From contig BJGE01000021.1 of NCBI GenBank assembly GCA_014190275.1, positions 1-32,473 of the forward strand: a DNA stretch of 32,473 bases. Direction: 5' to 3'. The notes under the pieces are model-generated. The model ran no database searches and was not told where the DNA came from. It saw only the letters and a program-made list of their open reading frames with translations. This document shows, piece by piece, positions 1-10,679 of this stretch; the first letter of the stretch is position 1, and the number at the start of each line of letters is the position of its first letter. The position numbers and the translations under genes were made by a program. The stretch is from Actinomycetes bacterium. Lineage in GTDB: Bacteria; Actinomycetota; Actinomycetes; S36-B12.

Positions 1-1
1 T

Positions 2-382
2 GTTGGGGATCACGCCTGTGAGTACATGACAGGTGGCCGCGTAGTGGTGTTGGGCGCCACCGGCCGCAATCTCGGTGCTGGTATGTCGGGCGGCGTTGCC
101 TATGTGCTGGATCTGCTCCCGGGGATGGTTAACCCAGAGATGGTCGATCTCGATCCGCTGTCAGATGCTGATCTAGATGAGTTGCAGTTGATTATCCGGG
201 ACCACTTTGAGTTAACGCAGTCGGAACCAGCACGTGCGCTGCTAGCTGATTGGTCAATAGGTGGTGGTCGATTCACCAAGGTCATGCCTAAAGACTTCAA
301 ACGCGTTATGGCACTAAGTGAGCGGGAGCCACCAGCGGTGCAGAACGCGGCAACAATGGTTTTGGGCGGCACTCGTGGGTGA
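2..382 (+). CDS. gltB: Glutamate synthase large subunit, C-terminal end (partial)
   Basis: This is the last 126 codons of the large (alpha) subunit of NADPH-dependent glutamate synthase, which converts glutamine and 2-oxoglutarate to two glutamates. The frame is open from base 2, so the gene enters from the left and the ATG at 26 in the ORF track is internal. The visible part is the end of the GXGXG beta-helix domain (GATGRNLGAGMSGG, repeated glycines) followed by the usual C-terminal tail with RFTKVMPKDFKRV. The beta-helix domain has a structural role; the glutaminase and FMN/Fe-S domains lie outside the window. It overlaps gltD by 8 bases, so the two subunits are probably translationally coupled. 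Confidence 0.95.
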   Translation, partial: VGDHACEYMTGGRVVVLGATGRNLGAGMSGGVAYVLDLLPGMVNPEMVDLDPLSDADLDELQLIIRDHFELTQSEPARALLADWSIGGGRFTKVMPKDFKRVMALSEREPPAVQNAATMVLGGTRG

Positions 383-1829
383 TCCAAAGGGCTTCTTAAG
401 TACCGATCGTGAGCTTCCCGTGCGGCGTACGGTTGATATTAGATTGCAAGATTGGCGTGAGGTCTATCTGGAATTCGGTGCTGAACGACTGGAGAAGCAA
501 GCTGGACGCTGCATGGACTGTGGTATCCCGTTCTGCCACAACGGTTGCCCCCTTGGCAACTTGATTCCCGATTGGAATGACCTGGTGTGGCGAGGGGATT
601 GGCGGGCGGCGAGTGAACGTTTACATGCGACTAATAACTTCCCCGAATTCACCGGGCGCCTTTGCCCCGCACCGTGTGAAACCGCCTGTGTTCTTGGGAT
701 TAATGCTGATCCGGTAACCATCAAGCAGGTCGAAGTTTCCATCATTGACAAAGCCTGGGATCAGGGGTGGGTTATCGCCCAACCCCCCGAGCGCCTTTCC
801 GGAAAAACAGTAGCGGTGATCGGTTCAGGTCCGGCTGGATTGGCAGCCGCGCAGCAACTGGCCAGAGCCGGGCACACCGTGGCTGTATACGAGCGGGATG
901 ATCGCATCGGTGGACTCCTGCGTTACGGTATCCCGGAGTTCAAGATGGAAAAGAGTCACCTTGACAAGAGGTTGGCTCAACTTGCTGCCGAAGGTGTTAA
1001 GTTCCGGGCCGGAGTCGATGTCGGAACGGATGTCACCGGTGGGGATCTGCGTCGGCGTTACGACGCCGTGGTGGTCGCAACGGGAGCCACAAAATGGCGC
1101 GATCTAGACATCCCTGGTCGCGATCTGCTCGGTGTGTACCAAGCCATGGAAGTTTTGCCACTGGCCAATCGAGTGCAAGAAGGTGATCTGGTGGTCTCCC
1201 CGCTAGATGTAAGCGGTAAGCATGTGGTCATCATCGGCGGCGGTGACACCGGGGCAGATTGCCTTGGCACCGCACACCGCCAAGGGGCAGCATCGGTAAC
1301 CCAGTTGGAGATTTTGCCGGTTCCACCTGCGGCCCGCCCGGGCAATCAGCCTTGGCCGACCTACCCGATGACTTATCGCGTCACGAGCGCTCACGAGGAA
1401 GGCGGTGAGCGAATATTCGCGGTGGCCACGGAAGCTTTTATCGATGACGGCACCGGACGGTTGGCGGCACTTCAAATTGTTGATGTAGCAACTGGCGATG
1501 GGGGTTTTTCCCCGATTGTTGGTTCCAGCCGCGAGCTGCCAGCCGAAGTGGTGCTGCTGGCTTTGGGCTTCACCGGCCCGGAGCCGGGACCGGTAATCGA
1601 ACAGCTGGGACTTGGCCTAGATGATCGCGGCTTGATCAAGCGCGGCCCCGATTACGCCACCGACTCCGAAGGCGTCTATGTCTGCGGTGACGCGGGTCGA
1701 GGGCAGTCGCTAATTGTCTGGGCAATTGCTGAAGGTCGTGCCACAGCGGCGGCAGTGGATAGATACCTCACCGGCAGCACCAACCTGCCGTCCCCAATTG
1801 CTGCCACGGCCCGTCCACTTGCTGTATGA
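375..1829 (+). CDS. gltD: Glutamate synthase small subunit
   Basis: Small (beta) subunit of glutamate synthase: an FAD-containing NADPH oxidoreductase that feeds electrons to GltB in ammonia assimilation. From GTG 375 it is 484 aa, normal for GltD. The ORF-track start at 318 would add 19 residues inside gltB, whereas the family usually begins near DPKGFL, which follows GTG 375. Visible features are an N-terminal cysteine cluster for 4Fe-4S centres (CMDCGIPFCHNGCP near residue 45 and CPAPCETAC near 97), an FAD-binding GSGPAG near 150, a NADPH-binding GGGDTGADC near 287, and a C-terminal CGDAGRGQS FAD motif near 436. It forms an operon with gltB. Only 34 bases separate it from pyk and no terminator is visible between them. 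Confidence 0.96.
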   Translation: MGDPKGFLSTDRELPVRRTVDIRLQDWREVYLEFGAERLEKQAGRCMDCGIPFCHNGCPLGNLIPDWNDLVWRGDWRAASERLHATNNFPEFTGRLCPAPCETACVLGINADPVTIKQVEVSIIDKAWDQGWVIAQPPERLSGKTVAVIGSGPAGLAAAQQLARAGHTVAVYERDDRIGGLLRYGIPEFKMEKSHLDKRLAQLAAEGVKFRAGVDVGTDVTGGDLRRRYDAVVVATGATKWRDLDIPGRDLLGVYQAMEVLPLANRVQEGDLVVSPLDVSGKHVVIIGGGDTGADCLGTAHRQGAASVTQLEILPVPPAARPGNQPWPTYPMTYRVTSAHEEGGERIFAVATEAFIDDGTGRLAALQIVDVATGDGGFSPIVGSSRELPAEVVLLALGFTGPEPGPVIEQLGLGLDDRGLIKRGPDYATDSEGVYVCGDAGRGQSLIVWAIAEGRATAAAVDRYLTGSTNLPSPIAATARPLAV

Positions 1830-1851
1830 CAGCGCTTACAGGGACTTGGTC

Positions 1852-1857
1852 TAGGAT
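1852..1857 (+). promoter_or_regulatory. Putative leaderless -10 element for pyk
   Basis: TAGGAT fits the actinobacterial -10 consensus TANNNT and is followed by exactly six bases (ctagtc) and the pyk ATG. Transcription would start at or next to the A of the start codon. No Shine-Dalgarno sequence is present. No convincing -35 box is seen at 16-18 bases upstream, which is common for such promoters. The same geometry recurs at five other genes in this window. Confidence 0.6.
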
Positions 1858-1863
1858 CTAGTC

Positions 1864-3288
1864 ATGCGTCGCGCAAAAATTGTGGTCACCTTGGGGCCGG
1901 CTACCACCTCGTTGGAAAGTATCCGAGCCTTAATTGCGGCTGGGATGGACGTAGCACGGCTAAACCTGTCCCACGGTGATCATGAAGAGCATCGGAACTT
2001 ATACGGGGCGGTACGCCAGGCCGCGGACGAGGCCGGCCGTGGGGTCGGAATCCTAGTTGATCTGCAGGGCCCGAAGATCCGCCTCGGCCGCTTCGAGTCG
2101 GGCCCGGTGCTACTGGAAGTCGGTGCCGAGTTCATCGTAACCACCGAAGATGTTCCCGGTGATGTGAAGATGGTGTCGACTACTTATGCGGGCCTACCCG
2201 GCGATGTGCAGGCAGGTGATCTAGTTTTGATTGATGACGGCCGGATCACCCTCCAAGTCACCGGAGTTGATGGTCCACGCGTGGTGACGAAGGTTATTGA
2301 AGGTGGCGAGGTTTCGGACAACAAGGGCTTTAATCTGCCCGGTGTAGCGGTGAGCGTGCCGGCAATGTCCGAGAAGGATGTTGAGGATTTGCGGTGGGCA
2401 CTGCGCATCGGCGCCGACATGATCGCCTTGTCCTTTGTGCGCTCTGCTTCAGATATCAATCACGTTCATCGCATTATGGCCGAGGAGGGGGTGCACGTAC
2501 CGGTTCTTGCGAAAGTCGAGAAGCCGCAGGCGGTTGACAATCTCGAAGAGATAGTTGAGGCATTTGACGGCGTGATGGTGGCCCGCGGCGACCTCGGGGT
2601 TGAGTTGCCGCTCGAGGCTGTGCCGCTTGTTCAAAAGCGGGCGATTCAGATGTGCCGTGAAGTATCGAAACCGGTAATCGTCGCAACCCAGATGCTCGAT
2701 TCAATGATCTCCGCCACGAGGCCTACTCGCGCTGAAGTCAGTGACGTGGCCAACGCGGTGCTGGATGGCGCTGACGCGCTGATGCTTTCGGGGGAGACCA
2801 GTATCGGTGTGCACCCCAGTTTGGTAGTCGAGACCATGGCCAAAATCATCGAGCACGTTGAAGTGGAAGCGCTGACCTCGCTGCCACCCCTAGATGATGT
2901 GCGGGAGGGTTCAACGGCCCGGGCGCTCACCCATGCTGCGGTCGGTGTAGCAGACGAAATTGCTGCCACGCACTTAATCGCGTTCACCGAGACCGGGCTA
3001 TCCGCGCGTCTTATCTCAAGATGGCGCAATCAGACACCGTTATTGGCATTCACCCCAAATCCCAGGGTTAGAAGCCAGTTGTCGTTGGTTTGGGGGGTGG
3101 AAACCTTCTTGGTAGCCGGTGTTATTCACACCGACGACATGGTGGTGCAGGTCGACCGGGCCCTACTAGATATCGGCCGGGCCGTGGCGGGCGATCGCGT
3201 GGTTATCGTCGCTGGGGTGCCGCCGGGTATTCCGGGCACCACGAACGGGATGCGGGTGCACAAGATTGGGTCGGGTCCGCGGGGCTGA
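1864..3288 (+). CDS. pyk: Pyruvate kinase
   Basis: Catalyses phosphoenolpyruvate plus ADP to pyruvate plus ATP, the last step of glycolysis. The 474 aa length is standard. The N-terminal barrel carries RRAKIVVTLGPAT at the start, LQGPKIRLG near residue 67, the catalytic-lysine segment AKVEKPQ near 216, the metal and phosphate region ARGDLGVELP near 240, the pyruvate-kinase signature region ATQMLDSM near 275 and LSGETSIG near 309. The C-terminal third is the usual alpha/beta domain that binds allosteric effectors in many homologues. The ATG is supported by the family N-terminus and by the TAGGAT element six bases upstream. It lies alone between gltD and the pyr operon; gltBD followed by pyk is a familiar actinobacterial arrangement. 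Confidence 0.97.
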   Translation: MRRAKIVVTLGPATTSLESIRALIAAGMDVARLNLSHGDHEEHRNLYGAVRQAADEAGRGVGILVDLQGPKIRLGRFESGPVLLEVGAEFIVTTEDVPGDVKMVSTTYAGLPGDVQAGDLVLIDDGRITLQVTGVDGPRVVTKVIEGGEVSDNKGFNLPGVAVSVPAMSEKDVEDLRWALRIGADMIALSFVRSASDINHVHRIMAEEGVHVPVLAKVEKPQAVDNLEEIVEAFDGVMVARGDLGVELPLEAVPLVQKRAIQMCREVSKPVIVATQMLDSMISATRPTRAEVSDVANAVLDGADALMLSGETSIGVHPSLVVETMAKIIEHVEVEALTSLPPLDDVREGSTARALTHAAVGVADEIAATHLIAFTETGLSARLISRWRNQTPLLAFTPNPRVRSQLSLVWGVETFLVAGVIHTDDMVVQVDRALLDIGRAVAGDRVVIVAGVPPGIPGTTNGMRVHKIGSGPRG

Positions 3289-3316
3289 TTGGGTCTGCTT
3301 TCACCTGCGCTATGGT
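3289..3316 (+). promoter_or_regulatory. Putative promoter of the pyrimidine operon
   Basis: A -35-like TTGGGT (3289-3294) and a -10-like TATGGT (3311-3316) are separated by 16 bases directly after the pyk stop codon. A transcript starting near 3323 would carry a leader of about 50 bases containing the PyrR-type hairpin. The -35 match is weak. The placement is inferred mainly from the -10 and the need for a leader. Confidence 0.45.
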
Positions 3317-3332
3317 GGGGAGTGCTAGGCGT

Positions 3333-3366
3333 CCTTTAAGCCCGTCCAGAGAGACGGGGAAGGGGG
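3333..3366 (+). promoter_or_regulatory. PyrR-binding RNA hairpin overlapping the pyrR ribosome binding site
   Basis: The upper stem CCCGTC (3341-3346) pairs perfectly with GACGGG (3353-3358) around the loop CAGAGA. The segment GTCCAGAGAGA matches the CCNGNGAG core recognised by PyrR in Bacillus and mycobacteria. A lower stem CCTTT (3333-3337) can pair with GAAGG (3359-3363), leaving an AAG bulge on the 5' side as in known PyrR binding loops. The lower stem takes in the start of the Shine-Dalgarno sequence AAGGGGG (3360-3366). UMP-loaded PyrR stabilising this fold should therefore block translation initiation, the mechanism reported for Mycobacterium smegmatis. No terminator stem or U-run follows, so Bacillus-type attenuation looks unlikely. 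Confidence 0.8.
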
Positions 3367-3375
3367 TCCATTTTC

Positions 3376-3939
3376 ATGGATTCAGGTATGACTGTCCCTG
3401 CTGAGCGGTCAGTGGTGCTCGACGCCGGTGATATGGGTCGGGCGATTAGACGCATAGCGCACGAGATCGTGGAGCGCAATAAAGGTGCGGCCGATCTCAT
3501 CTTGTTGGGGATTCCAACCCGCGGAGTTTTCCTTGCCCAGCGAATTGCGAGCGCGATTACGCCTATTGATGGTGAGGCTGTCGAGGTCGGGGCACTAGAC
3601 ATTACCCTGTATCGCGATGATCTAAGGCTTAGGCCGGCTCGGGCACTTGAGCCGACGGCTATCCCCGCGGGCGGAATCGACAACAAAGTTGTAGTCCTGA
3701 TCGATGATGTGCTCTTTTCGGGCCGCACGGTGCGATCAGCACTTGATGCACTAAATGACATTGGGCGCCCACGCGCCGTCCAACTTGCTGCCCTTGTCGA
3801 TAGGGGGCACCGCGAGTTACCGATCCGCGCTGATTTCGTCGGCAAAAATTTACCGACAGCGTTAGCGGAGCAGGTGCGGGTACGCCTCGTGGAGTTCGAC
3901 GAGATCGATGAGGTCACCATCGAGGGTGGTGCGCGCTAG
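3376..3939 (+). CDS. pyrR: Pyrimidine operon regulator / uracil phosphoribosyltransferase
   Basis: PyrR is an RNA-binding repressor of pyrimidine biosynthesis that senses UMP/UTP against PRPP. It often retains uracil phosphoribosyltransferase activity. The 187 aa protein is of normal length. It carries the type I phosphoribosyltransferase PRPP loop [18 protein letters not shown] near residues 105-122 and the PyrR-typical segments LLGIPTRG and [22 protein letters not shown]. The ATG at 3376 has a strong AAGGGGG nine bases upstream; ATG 3388 is a less likely alternative. It is the first gene of the pyr operon and is preceded by the hairpin it is expected to bind, so it should repress its own operon. 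Confidence 0.96.
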   Translation: MDSGMTVPAERSVVLDAGDMGRAIRRIAHEIVERNKGAADLILLGIPTRGVFLAQRIASAITPIDGEAVEVGALDITLYRDDLRLRPARALEPTAIPAGGIDNKVVVLIDDVLFSGRTVRSALDALNDIGRPRAVQLAALVDRGHRELPIRADFVGKNLPTALAEQVRVRLVEFDEIDEVTIEGGAR

Positions 3940-4890
3940 ATGCGGCATTTACTTTCAGCCGGCGACCTCGATTTAGATGAAGCTTGCCTGATACTCGACA
4001 CCGCGGCGCAATTGGCGTCGGTCTCCGATCGCTCGGTAAAGAAATTACCAACATTGCGAGGGCGCACGGTGGTTAATCTGTTCTTTGAGGATTCCACTCG
4101 AACGCGTATTTCATTTGAAATTGCCGCGAAACGGCTTTCGGCCGATGTCATCAACTTCGCCGCCAGGGGCTCAAGTGTTTCAAAAGGCGAAAGTCTCAAG
4201 GACACGGCGCTGACATTAGAGGCGATGGGTGCGGACGCCGTGGTGATTCGACATGGTTCCTCGGGCGCGCCGCATCGCCTTGCGACGGCGGGTTGGATTC
4301 AAGGTAGCGTCGTGAATGCCGGCGACGGAACCCACGAACATCCGACGCAAGCACTCCTTGATGCCTTCACACTCCGACATCATCTGCGCGATGGCACCGG
4401 GGATCTAGCGGGGTTGCAAGTCGCGATTGTTGGAGATATTTTGCACAGCCGCGTGGCCAGGTCCAATGTCTTGCTGCTGCGCACACTTGGGGCTGAGGTA
4501 ACAGTGGTCGCGCCTCCGACCTTGCTGCCTTTTGGGGTAGCCGATTGGCCGTGTGTGGTGAGTTACAACCTTGACGAGGTCCTTCCAAATGTTGACGCGG
4601 TCATGATGCTAAGAGTTCAGACGGAGCGCATGCAGGCCGCATACTTTCCATCTGAAAATGAATACAGCCGCAGGTATGGGCTCGATGTTCGCAGAATGGG
4701 ATTGCTGCCACCGCATGCGATTGTTTTGCACCCAGGCCCGATGATCCGCGGAATGGAGATTTCAGCAGATGTTGCCGACAGCCCGCGCGCTGTGATGGCC
4801 GAGCAAGTTGCCAACGGTGTGAGTATTCGGATGGCCGTACTTTATCTACTCCTTGGCGGGATGACAGACGATGACCGAAAGGAGCTTTGA
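3940..4890 (+). CDS. pyrB: Aspartate carbamoyltransferase, catalytic subunit
   Basis: Condenses carbamoyl phosphate with aspartate to form carbamoyl aspartate, the committed step of pyrimidine synthesis. The 316 aa protein shows the carbamoyl-phosphate site [13 protein letters not shown] near residues 48-60, a SKGESLKDT loop, [12 protein letters not shown] near 133, and [11 protein letters not shown] near 264 for aspartate binding. No pyrI regulatory subunit gene lies nearby, so this is probably an unregulated catalytic trimer or a complex with PyrC, as described for some bacteria. Its ATG follows the pyrR stop codon with no gap. Translation is therefore probably coupled to pyrR, which would pass PyrR control on to pyrB. 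Confidence 0.97.
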   Translation: MRHLLSAGDLDLDEACLILDTAAQLASVSDRSVKKLPTLRGRTVVNLFFEDSTRTRISFEIAAKRLSADVINFAARGSSVSKGESLKDTALTLEAMGADAVVIRHGSSGAPHRLATAGWIQGSVVNAGDGTHEHPTQALLDAFTLRHHLRDGTGDLAGLQVAIVGDILHSRVARSNVLLLRTLGAEVTVVAPPTLLPFGVADWPCVVSYNLDEVLPNVDAVMMLRVQTERMQAAYFPSENEYSRRYGLDVRRMGLLPPHAIVLHPGPMIRGMEISADVADSPRAVMAEQVANGVSIRMAVLYLLLGGMTDDDRKEL

Positions 4891-4892
4891 CG

Positions 4893-6182
4893 ATGACTTT
4901 GAGCACTGTCATCCGCGGGGTGCGGCCATATAACGAGGAGCCCGTTGACGTTGTCGTCAAAGGCGGTGTTATCGCCGAGGTCGTTAAGGCTGGCAGCGGT
5001 GCTGGCCGGGTAGTCGATGCGTCCGGATTAATCGCGTTGCCTGGATTTGTCGACTTGCACACCCACCTTCGCGAACCCGGGCGTGAAGACGCCGAGACCA
5101 TCGAGACGGGATCACAGGCCGCGGCCCTTGGCGGGTTCACCGCGGTGTTCGCCATGGCCAATACGTCGCCGGTCGCCGATACCGCTGGGGTTGTCGAGCA
5201 GGTTTGGCATCTTGGTCAACAAACCGGTCTGGTCGACGTCTTCCCGGTGGGAGCGGTAACCGTTGGCCTAGAAGGTGCGCACCTGGCTGAGCTGGGCGCG
5301 ATGGCAACTTCGGTTGCGCAGGTCCGGATGTTCAGCGACGACGGTAAGTGTGTTCATGATGCTGCCATCATGCGTCGGGCACTTGAATATGTGAAGGCAT
5401 TTGATGGCGTGATAGCACAGCACGCGCAGGAGCCCCGCCTGACCGTTGACGCGCAAATGAATGAAGGCTTGCTATCTGGCCAACTTGGCCTAGCCGGCTG
5501 GCCCAGTGTTGCCGAAGAATCGATTGTGGCGCGAGATGTGCTTCTCGCCGAGCATGTTGATTCGCGGCTACATGTTTGCCATGTCTCAACCGCCGGGTCG
5601 GTCGATATCATCAGGTGGGCTAAAAGCAAAGGCATCAAGGTCACGGCCGAAGTCACACCCCATCATCTGCTCCTCACCGAGGATCTAGTCGCCAGTTATG
5701 ACCCGGTCTACAAAGTCAACCCACCGCTTAGAACCGGTGCGGATATAGCAGCTTTACGAGCCGCATTGGCAGATGGCACCATCGATGCGCTTGCCACCGA
5801 CCATGCACCGCACCCCCATGAAGACAAGGATTGCGAGTGGGCGGCTGCCGCATTCGGCATGCTCGGGTTACAGACCGCTTTCAGTATCGCGGTGTTAACG
5901 ATGATTGAGTCTGGGCTACTTGACTGGCGTGCCCTCGCCGACCGGATGTCGGTTCGGCCGGCCCGAATTGGTCATGCCATCGGGCATGGTCAGGGCCTGG
6001 TGGTTGGGGCGCCGGCGAATATCTGTCTGGTTGACCCAGATGCCTTTTGGGTTGCTGAACCAAGCTCCTTCGCTTCAAAGAGTCGAAACAGCCCATATGC
6101 CGGGATGACATTGCCAGGTCGTGTAGTGCATGTTTATAAAGCGGGTAAGGCGACCGTGGTGGATGGTGGGCTCGCGTGTTGA
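4893..6182 (+). CDS. pyrC: Dihydroorotase (class I)
   Basis: Zinc-dependent amidohydrolase that cyclises carbamoyl aspartate to dihydroorotate. ATG 4893 gives 429 aa and has AAAGGAG at an ideal distance. The ORF-track start (TTG 4887) lies only two bases from that site and is unlikely. Metal-binding residues are visible in [10 protein letters not shown] near residue 53, the FSDDGK aspartate near 148, a His in IAQHAQEP, a His in LHVCHVST and ATDHAPH near 300. These match class I (long) dihydroorotases, in which an Asp can replace the carboxylated lysine; the usual TKGLEG segment reads TVGLEG here. The gene sits two bases after pyrB and overlaps carA. Confidence 0.96.
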   Translation: MTLSTVIRGVRPYNEEPVDVVVKGGVIAEVVKAGSGAGRVVDASGLIALPGFVDLHTHLREPGREDAETIETGSQAAALGGFTAVFAMANTSPVADTAGVVEQVWHLGQQTGLVDVFPVGAVTVGLEGAHLAELGAMATSVAQVRMFSDDGKCVHDAAIMRRALEYVKAFDGVIAQHAQEPRLTVDAQMNEGLLSGQLGLAGWPSVAEESIVARDVLLAEHVDSRLHVCHVSTAGSVDIIRWAKSKGIKVTAEVTPHHLLLTEDLVASYDPVYKVNPPLRTGADIAALRAALADGTIDALATDHAPHPHEDKDCEWAAAAFGMLGLQTAFSIAVLTMIESGLLDWRALADRMSVRPARIGHAIGHGQGLVVGAPANICLVDPDAFWVAEPSSFASKSRNSPYAGMTLPGRVVHVYKAGKATVVDGGLAC

Positions 6183-7324
6183 ATAGTGGCGTGATCTGGC
6201 CGAACTCACGTGAATCAGCGGTTCTAGTACTCGAGGATGGCCTGGTGGCGCGAGGGCAAAACTACGGGGCCGTGGGCGCCACTTTCGGTGAGGCGGTATT
6301 TAACACCGGAATGACCGGTTACCAAGAGACATTGACTGATCCGTCCTATCGGCGCCAAGTCGTCATCATGACCGCCCCGCATATTGGCAATACCGGAGTA
6401 AACGACGAAGACTCTGAGTCTGCCCGTATTTGGGTGGCCGGTTACGTGGTGCGGGATCCCTCGCGGGTTTCCTCTAACTGGCGCGCCAAGGGTGGCCTCG
6501 AAGATGACCTGCGTGATCAAGGGATCGTCGGAATCTGCGGTGTTGATACCCGGGCACTGACTCGGCATCTTCGCGAACGCGGTGCCATGCGTGCCGGAAT
6601 CTTCTCGGGCGAGCTAGCGGGTCTGCCAGTCGGTGAATTATTGGCCAAAGTCAACTCCAGTCCCGCGATGTCTGGTGCCAATCTGACTGCTGAGGTGAGC
6701 ACCACCAAGGCATATACCGTGCCGGCGATCGGCACCCGAGAGCAATCGGTCGTTGCGGTTGACCTTGGAATCAAAACCATGACGCCGCATCGGCTCGCGC
6801 AGCGGGGTATCGAGGTACACGTCGTACCCGCAACATTCACGGCCCAGCAGATTTTAGCGATGAATCCCGACGGAGTGTTCTTCTCCAATGGCCCGGGTGA
6901 TCCAGCTACGGCTGACAGCGCCGTGGCAGTTATGTCCGAGTTGCTCGCCGCGCGAGTACCAATTTTCGGAATTTGTTTTGGTAACCAAATTCTAGGTAGA
7001 GCCCTTGGACTCGGGACTTATAAATTGCGGTACGGCCACCGCGGCATTAATTCACCGGTGCAGGACTTGAGCACGGGTCGGGTAAGTGTTACCGCGCACA
7101 ATCACGGGTTTGCCGTCGATGCCCCCCGCGGAGCCCCCTTCTCGACCGCCTTTGGCGCTGCCGAAGTGAGCCATGTTTGCCTAAATGATGATGTCGTCGA
7201 GGGTTTACGGTGCCTGGACGTGCCAGCGTTCAGTGTCCAGTATCACCCGGAGGCCGCCGCTGGTCCACATGATGCGGCTGGGCTCTTCGATGAATTCGTT
7301 GATCTGATGAAAGCTGGTCGTTGA
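6176..7324 (+). CDS. carA: Carbamoyl-phosphate synthase small (glutaminase) subunit
   Basis: Hydrolyses glutamine and channels ammonia to CarB for carbamoyl phosphate synthesis. The product serves both pyrimidines and arginine. At 382 aa the length is standard. The N-terminal domain contains [13 protein letters not shown]. The C-terminal class I amidotransferase domain has the nucleophile in GICFGNQ near residue 267 (the F/N variant is common in actinobacteria) and the His-Glu pair in [12 protein letters not shown]. The start is GTG 6176 or TTG 6179; either overlaps the end of pyrC. GTG is preferred because a G-rich stretch lies just upstream. The stop overlaps the carB ATG by one base (TGATG), which fits equimolar synthesis of the two subunits. 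Confidence 0.96.
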   Translation: MLNSGVIWPNSRESAVLVLEDGLVARGQNYGAVGATFGEAVFNTGMTGYQETLTDPSYRRQVVIMTAPHIGNTGVNDEDSESARIWVAGYVVRDPSRVSSNWRAKGGLEDDLRDQGIVGICGVDTRALTRHLRERGAMRAGIFSGELAGLPVGELLAKVNSSPAMSGANLTAEVSTTKAYTVPAIGTREQSVVAVDLGIKTMTPHRLAQRGIEVHVVPATFTAQQILAMNPDGVFFSNGPGDPATADSAVAVMSELLAARVPIFGICFGNQILGRALGLGTYKLRYGHRGINSPVQDLSTGRVSVTAHNHGFAVDAPRGAPFSTAFGAAEVSHVCLNDDVVEGLRCLDVPAFSVQYHPEAAAGPHDAAGLFDEFVDLMKAGR

Positions 7325-10300
7325 TGCCAAGGCGCGATGACATTAAGTCGATCCTGGTAATTGGATCTGGGCCAATTGTCATTGGACAGGGCTGTGAGTT
7401 CGATTATTCGGGGACGCAGGCCTGTCGGGTACTTAAGGATGAAGGTTTGCGAGTAGTGCTGGTGAATTCAAATCCGGCCACGATCATGACCGACCCTGAG
7501 TTTTCGGACGCGACTTACATCGAGCCGATTACCCCTGAGTTCGTTGAGCGCATCATTGCCAAGGAACGCCCCGATGCGTTGTTACCGACATTGGGCGGAC
7601 AAACGGCTTTGAATATAGGGATCGCCTTACACAAGAACGGTGTGCTGGAGCGCTACGGGGTTGAAATGATCGGCGCCGACGTCGATGCCATTGAGCGTGG
7701 CGAAAACCGAGAGTTATTTCGCCGCATCGTCGCCGAGATAGGTGCCGAGAGCGCGTTGTCGGTGATCTGTCATTCCATAGCGGAATGCCAAAGCGCCGCT
7801 GAGCAACTCGGGTTCCCGGTTGTCATCCGGCCCTCGTTCACCATGGGCGGTGCCGGGTCGGGCATCGCGTATGACGAAGCAGACCTATTGCGGATCGCCG
7901 GCGCCGGACTTCAGGCGAGTCCAACCACCGAGGTGCTTATCGAGGAGTCGATTATCGGTTGGAAGGAATACGAACTTGAACTAATGCGCGACCGCAATGA
8001 CAACGTCGTGGTTATCTGTTCAATTGAGAACTTAGACCCGATGGGTGTTCATACCGGAGACTCGATAACGGTTGCGCCAGCCCTGACCTTGACCGATCGC
8101 GAATATCAACATATGCGTGATGTAGGTATCCAGATCATCAGGGCCGTCGGTGTCGACACCGGCGGTTGCAATATTCAGTTTGCAGTAAACCCGGTCGATG
8201 GCCGGCTAATCGTTATCGAGATGAATCCTAGGGTGTCTCGCTCCTCGGCACTTGCATCAAAGGCGACCGGCTTCCCAATTGCCAAGATCGCGGCCCGCTT
8301 GGCAATTGGCTACACCCTTGATGAGATCCCGAACGATATAACCAAGAAAACCCCAGCATCTTTTGAGCCGAGTCTTGATTATGTTGTTGTCAAGGTTCCT
8401 CGCTTTGCTTTCGAGAAGTTTCCTAACGCTGATCCAGTGCTGACAACCACCATGAAAAGTGTTGGTGAGGCCATGTCCATCGGTCGTAATTTTGGCGAAG
8501 CATTGCAAAAAGCTTTGCGCTCCCTAGAGAAACCGGAGGCGATTTTCTGCTGGCCCGACGACCCTGCGGAGGTAGATGGCCCAGACCTCTTGACGCGAAT
8601 GCATCGCCCCCATGACGGCCGCCTTTCCCTGGTTCAGCAGGCCCTGTGGGCCGGTGCCACCATCGCTCAAGTCCACGAATCAACAGGAATCGACCCGTGG
8701 TTCTTGGATCAAATCTGCCAATTGAATGAAACCGCTGATGAAATTCGTTCGGTACCTGCACTTGATGCGCAGTTCCTCCGCCGGGTAAAGCGAAGCGGCT
8801 TTTCGGATAGGCAAATCGGCCAACTTCGAGGCATCAGTGAGGATGAGGTTCGTGCGGTCCGTCATGACCTAGGAGTGCGACCGGTTTTCAAGACGGTTGA
8901 TACGTGCGCGGCGGAGTTTGAGGCGCAGACCCCCTATCACTATTCCACCTACGATGAAGAAAACGAGGCCATCCCCAGTGACCGGGTGAAAGTAGTTATT
9001 TTGGGTTCGGGCCCAAATCGCATCGGTCAGGGCATCGAATTTGATTATTCGTGCGTGCACGCGGCTTTAACCCTGCGAGATGCCGGGTATGAAACCATCA
9101 TGATCAATTGCAACCCCGAAACCGTGTCGACTGACTACGACACCTCAGATCGTTTGTACTTCGAGCCCTTGACATTTGAAGATGTACTTGAGGTCGTGCA
9201 CGCGGAGCAGCAGGCGGGAACCGTACTTGGCGTGATAGTGCAACTAGGTGGGCAGACCCCGCTCGGGTTGGCGCAGCGCCTGAAGAATGCCGGCGTTCCA
9301 ATAATTGGCACGAGTCCGGAGTCGATCCACCTTGCTGAGGACCGTGGTGCTTTTGGGAAAGTGCTGGCGCAGGCTGAGCTGCCTGCGCCAAAGCACGGCA
9401 CGGCCTCGTCCTTTCCGGAAGCACAAGCGATAGCGGCCGATGTCGGCTACCCGGTACTGGTCCGGCCAAGTTATGTCCTCGGCGGCCGCGGGATGGAAAT
9501 CGTGTATGACGACGAAATGCTCGCAGATTATCTGGGCCGAGCAACACAGATCAACCCGGAACACCCGGTCTTAGTTGATCGCTTCTTAGATGACGCGATT
9601 GAGATCGATGTAGACGCAATTTTTGATGGTGACGAGCTATTTCTGGCCGGAGTGATGGAGCATATTGAAGAGGCGGGTATTCATTCCGGTGACTCAGCGT
9701 GCGCTTTACCGCCCATAACGCTCGGGGCCTCGGAGATTGACCGGATTCGCGAGTCGACCCTTCGCATTGCAAGGGGAGTGGGTGTACTGGGGCTGTTAAA
9801 CGTGCAATACGCCCTTGTGTCCGACGTGCTTTATGTGCTTGAGGCCAATCCACGGGCGTCACGCACGGTGCCATTTGTTTCGAAAGCAACTGCTGTCCCG
9901 ATCGCGAAGGCGGCGGCGCGGGTGATGGTTGGCCAAACCATTGCGCAACTGCGCCGTGATGGTTTGCTGCCGGCGGTCGGTGATGGCGGCACCATGCCAA
10001 CGGGTGCGGCATGTTCGGTAAAGGAGGCGGTGCTGCCATTTGGCCGTTTCCATGGCGTGGATACTTTGCTCGGTCCGGAGATGCGCTCGACCGGGGAGGT
10101 GATGGGCATTGACGATAGCTTTGGGTTGGCATTCGCCAAGTCACAAGAGGCAGCATTCACGGGCGGATTGCCAGTATCTGGTACCGCATTCGTGTCCCTT
10201 GCCAATCGCGATAAGCGGGCGGCGATTTTCCCAATCATGAGGCTAGTTGATCTTGGGTTTGAGATTGCGGCAACAGCCGGAACGGCGGATATCTTGGCGC

Positions 10301-10644
10301 GCCATGGGGTTACCGCAAGGGTATTGCGCAAGCATCATGAAGGCCGAGGCCCGGCGGGTGAGCCAACCACGATTGATTTGATCATGGCAGGTGAGATCGC
10401 GTTAATCGTCAATACGCCTTACGGGGTAGGTCCGCGAGTTGATGGCTACGAAATCCGCACGGCTGCGGTTATTAAGTCAGTGCCTTGTATCACCACAGTT
10501 CAGGGCCTAGCGGCGGCAGTGCAAGGCATTGATTCCTTACGTAATACTGAAGCCACGGTGCGCTCCCTGCAAGAGCATGCACTTGATCTGCTAGAGCTTC
10601 GACAACGCGCTCACGGTAGCGTCAGCGCTGCGGAGCTAAGTTGA
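7324..10644 (+). CDS. carB: Carbamoyl-phosphate synthase large subunit
   Basis: Makes carbamoyl phosphate from bicarbonate, ammonia from CarA and two ATP. From ATG 7324 it is 1106 aa, full length for the family, and starts [17 protein letters not shown] as expected. Two homologous ATP-grasp halves are visible, each opening with an [22 protein letters not shown]-type motif (near residues 10 and 560). An oligomerisation region lies between them (about 400-550). The C-terminal MGS-like allosteric domain (about 940-1106) contains [20 protein letters not shown] and ornithine regulate the enzyme through this domain in E. coli. The start overlaps carA by one base. A 35-base spacer with its own AAGGAGG follows before pyrK. 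Confidence 0.98.
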   Translation: MPRRDDIKSILVIGSGPIVIGQGCEFDYSGTQACRVLKDEGLRVVLVNSNPATIMTDPEFSDATYIEPITPEFVERIIAKERPDALLPTLGGQTALNIGIALHKNGVLERYGVEMIGADVDAIERGENRELFRRIVAEIGAESALSVICHSIAECQSAAEQLGFPVVIRPSFTMGGAGSGIAYDEADLLRIAGAGLQASPTTEVLIEESIIGWKEYELELMRDRNDNVVVICSIENLDPMGVHTGDSITVAPALTLTDREYQHMRDVGIQIIRAVGVDTGGCNIQFAVNPVDGRLIVIEMNPRVSRSSALASKATGFPIAKIAARLAIGYTLDEIPNDITKKTPASFEPSLDYVVVKVPRFAFEKFPNADPVLTTTMKSVGEAMSIGRNFGEALQKALRSLEKPEAIFCWPDDPAEVDGPDLLTRMHRPHDGRLSLVQQALWAGATIAQVHESTGIDPWFLDQICQLNETADEIRSVPALDAQFLRRVKRSGFSDRQIGQLRGISEDEVRAVRHDLGVRPVFKTVDTCAAEFEAQTPYHYSTYDEENEAIPSDRVKVVILGSGPNRIGQGIEFDYSCVHAALTLRDAGYETIMINCNPETVSTDYDTSDRLYFEPLTFEDVLEVVHAEQQAGTVLGVIVQLGGQTPLGLAQRLKNAGVPIIGTSPESIHLAEDRGAFGKVLAQAELPAPKHGTASSFPEAQAIAADVGYPVLVRPSYVLGGRGMEIVYDDEMLADYLGRATQINPEHPVLVDRFLDDAIEIDVDAIFDGDELFLAGVMEHIEEAGIHSGDSACALPPITLGASEIDRIRESTLRIARGVGVLGLLNVQYALVSDVLYVLEANPRASRTVPFVSKATAVPIAKAAARVMVGQTIAQLRRDGLLPAVGDGGTMPTGAACSVKEAVLPFGRFHGVDTLLGPEMRSTGEVMGIDDSFGLAFAKSQEAAFTGGLPVSGTAFVSLANRDKRAAIFPIMRLVDLGFEIAATAGTADILARHGVTARVLRKHHEGRGPAGEPTTIDLIMAGEIALIVNTPYGVGPRVDGYEIRTAAVIKSVPCITTVQGLAAAVQGIDSLRNTEATVRSLQEHALDLLELRQRAHGSVSAAELS

Positions 10645-10679
10645 ACCGGAGCGGTACTGGCGAAGGAGGCGAGAATTAG

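Noticed and set aside
100-387. Minus-strand ORFs across gltB and gltD (100-387, 464-751, 1058-1345, 1203-1475)
   Set aside because: Antisense shadows of clear GltB and GltD sequence; low-complexity Ser/Arg-rich products with no recognisable domain.
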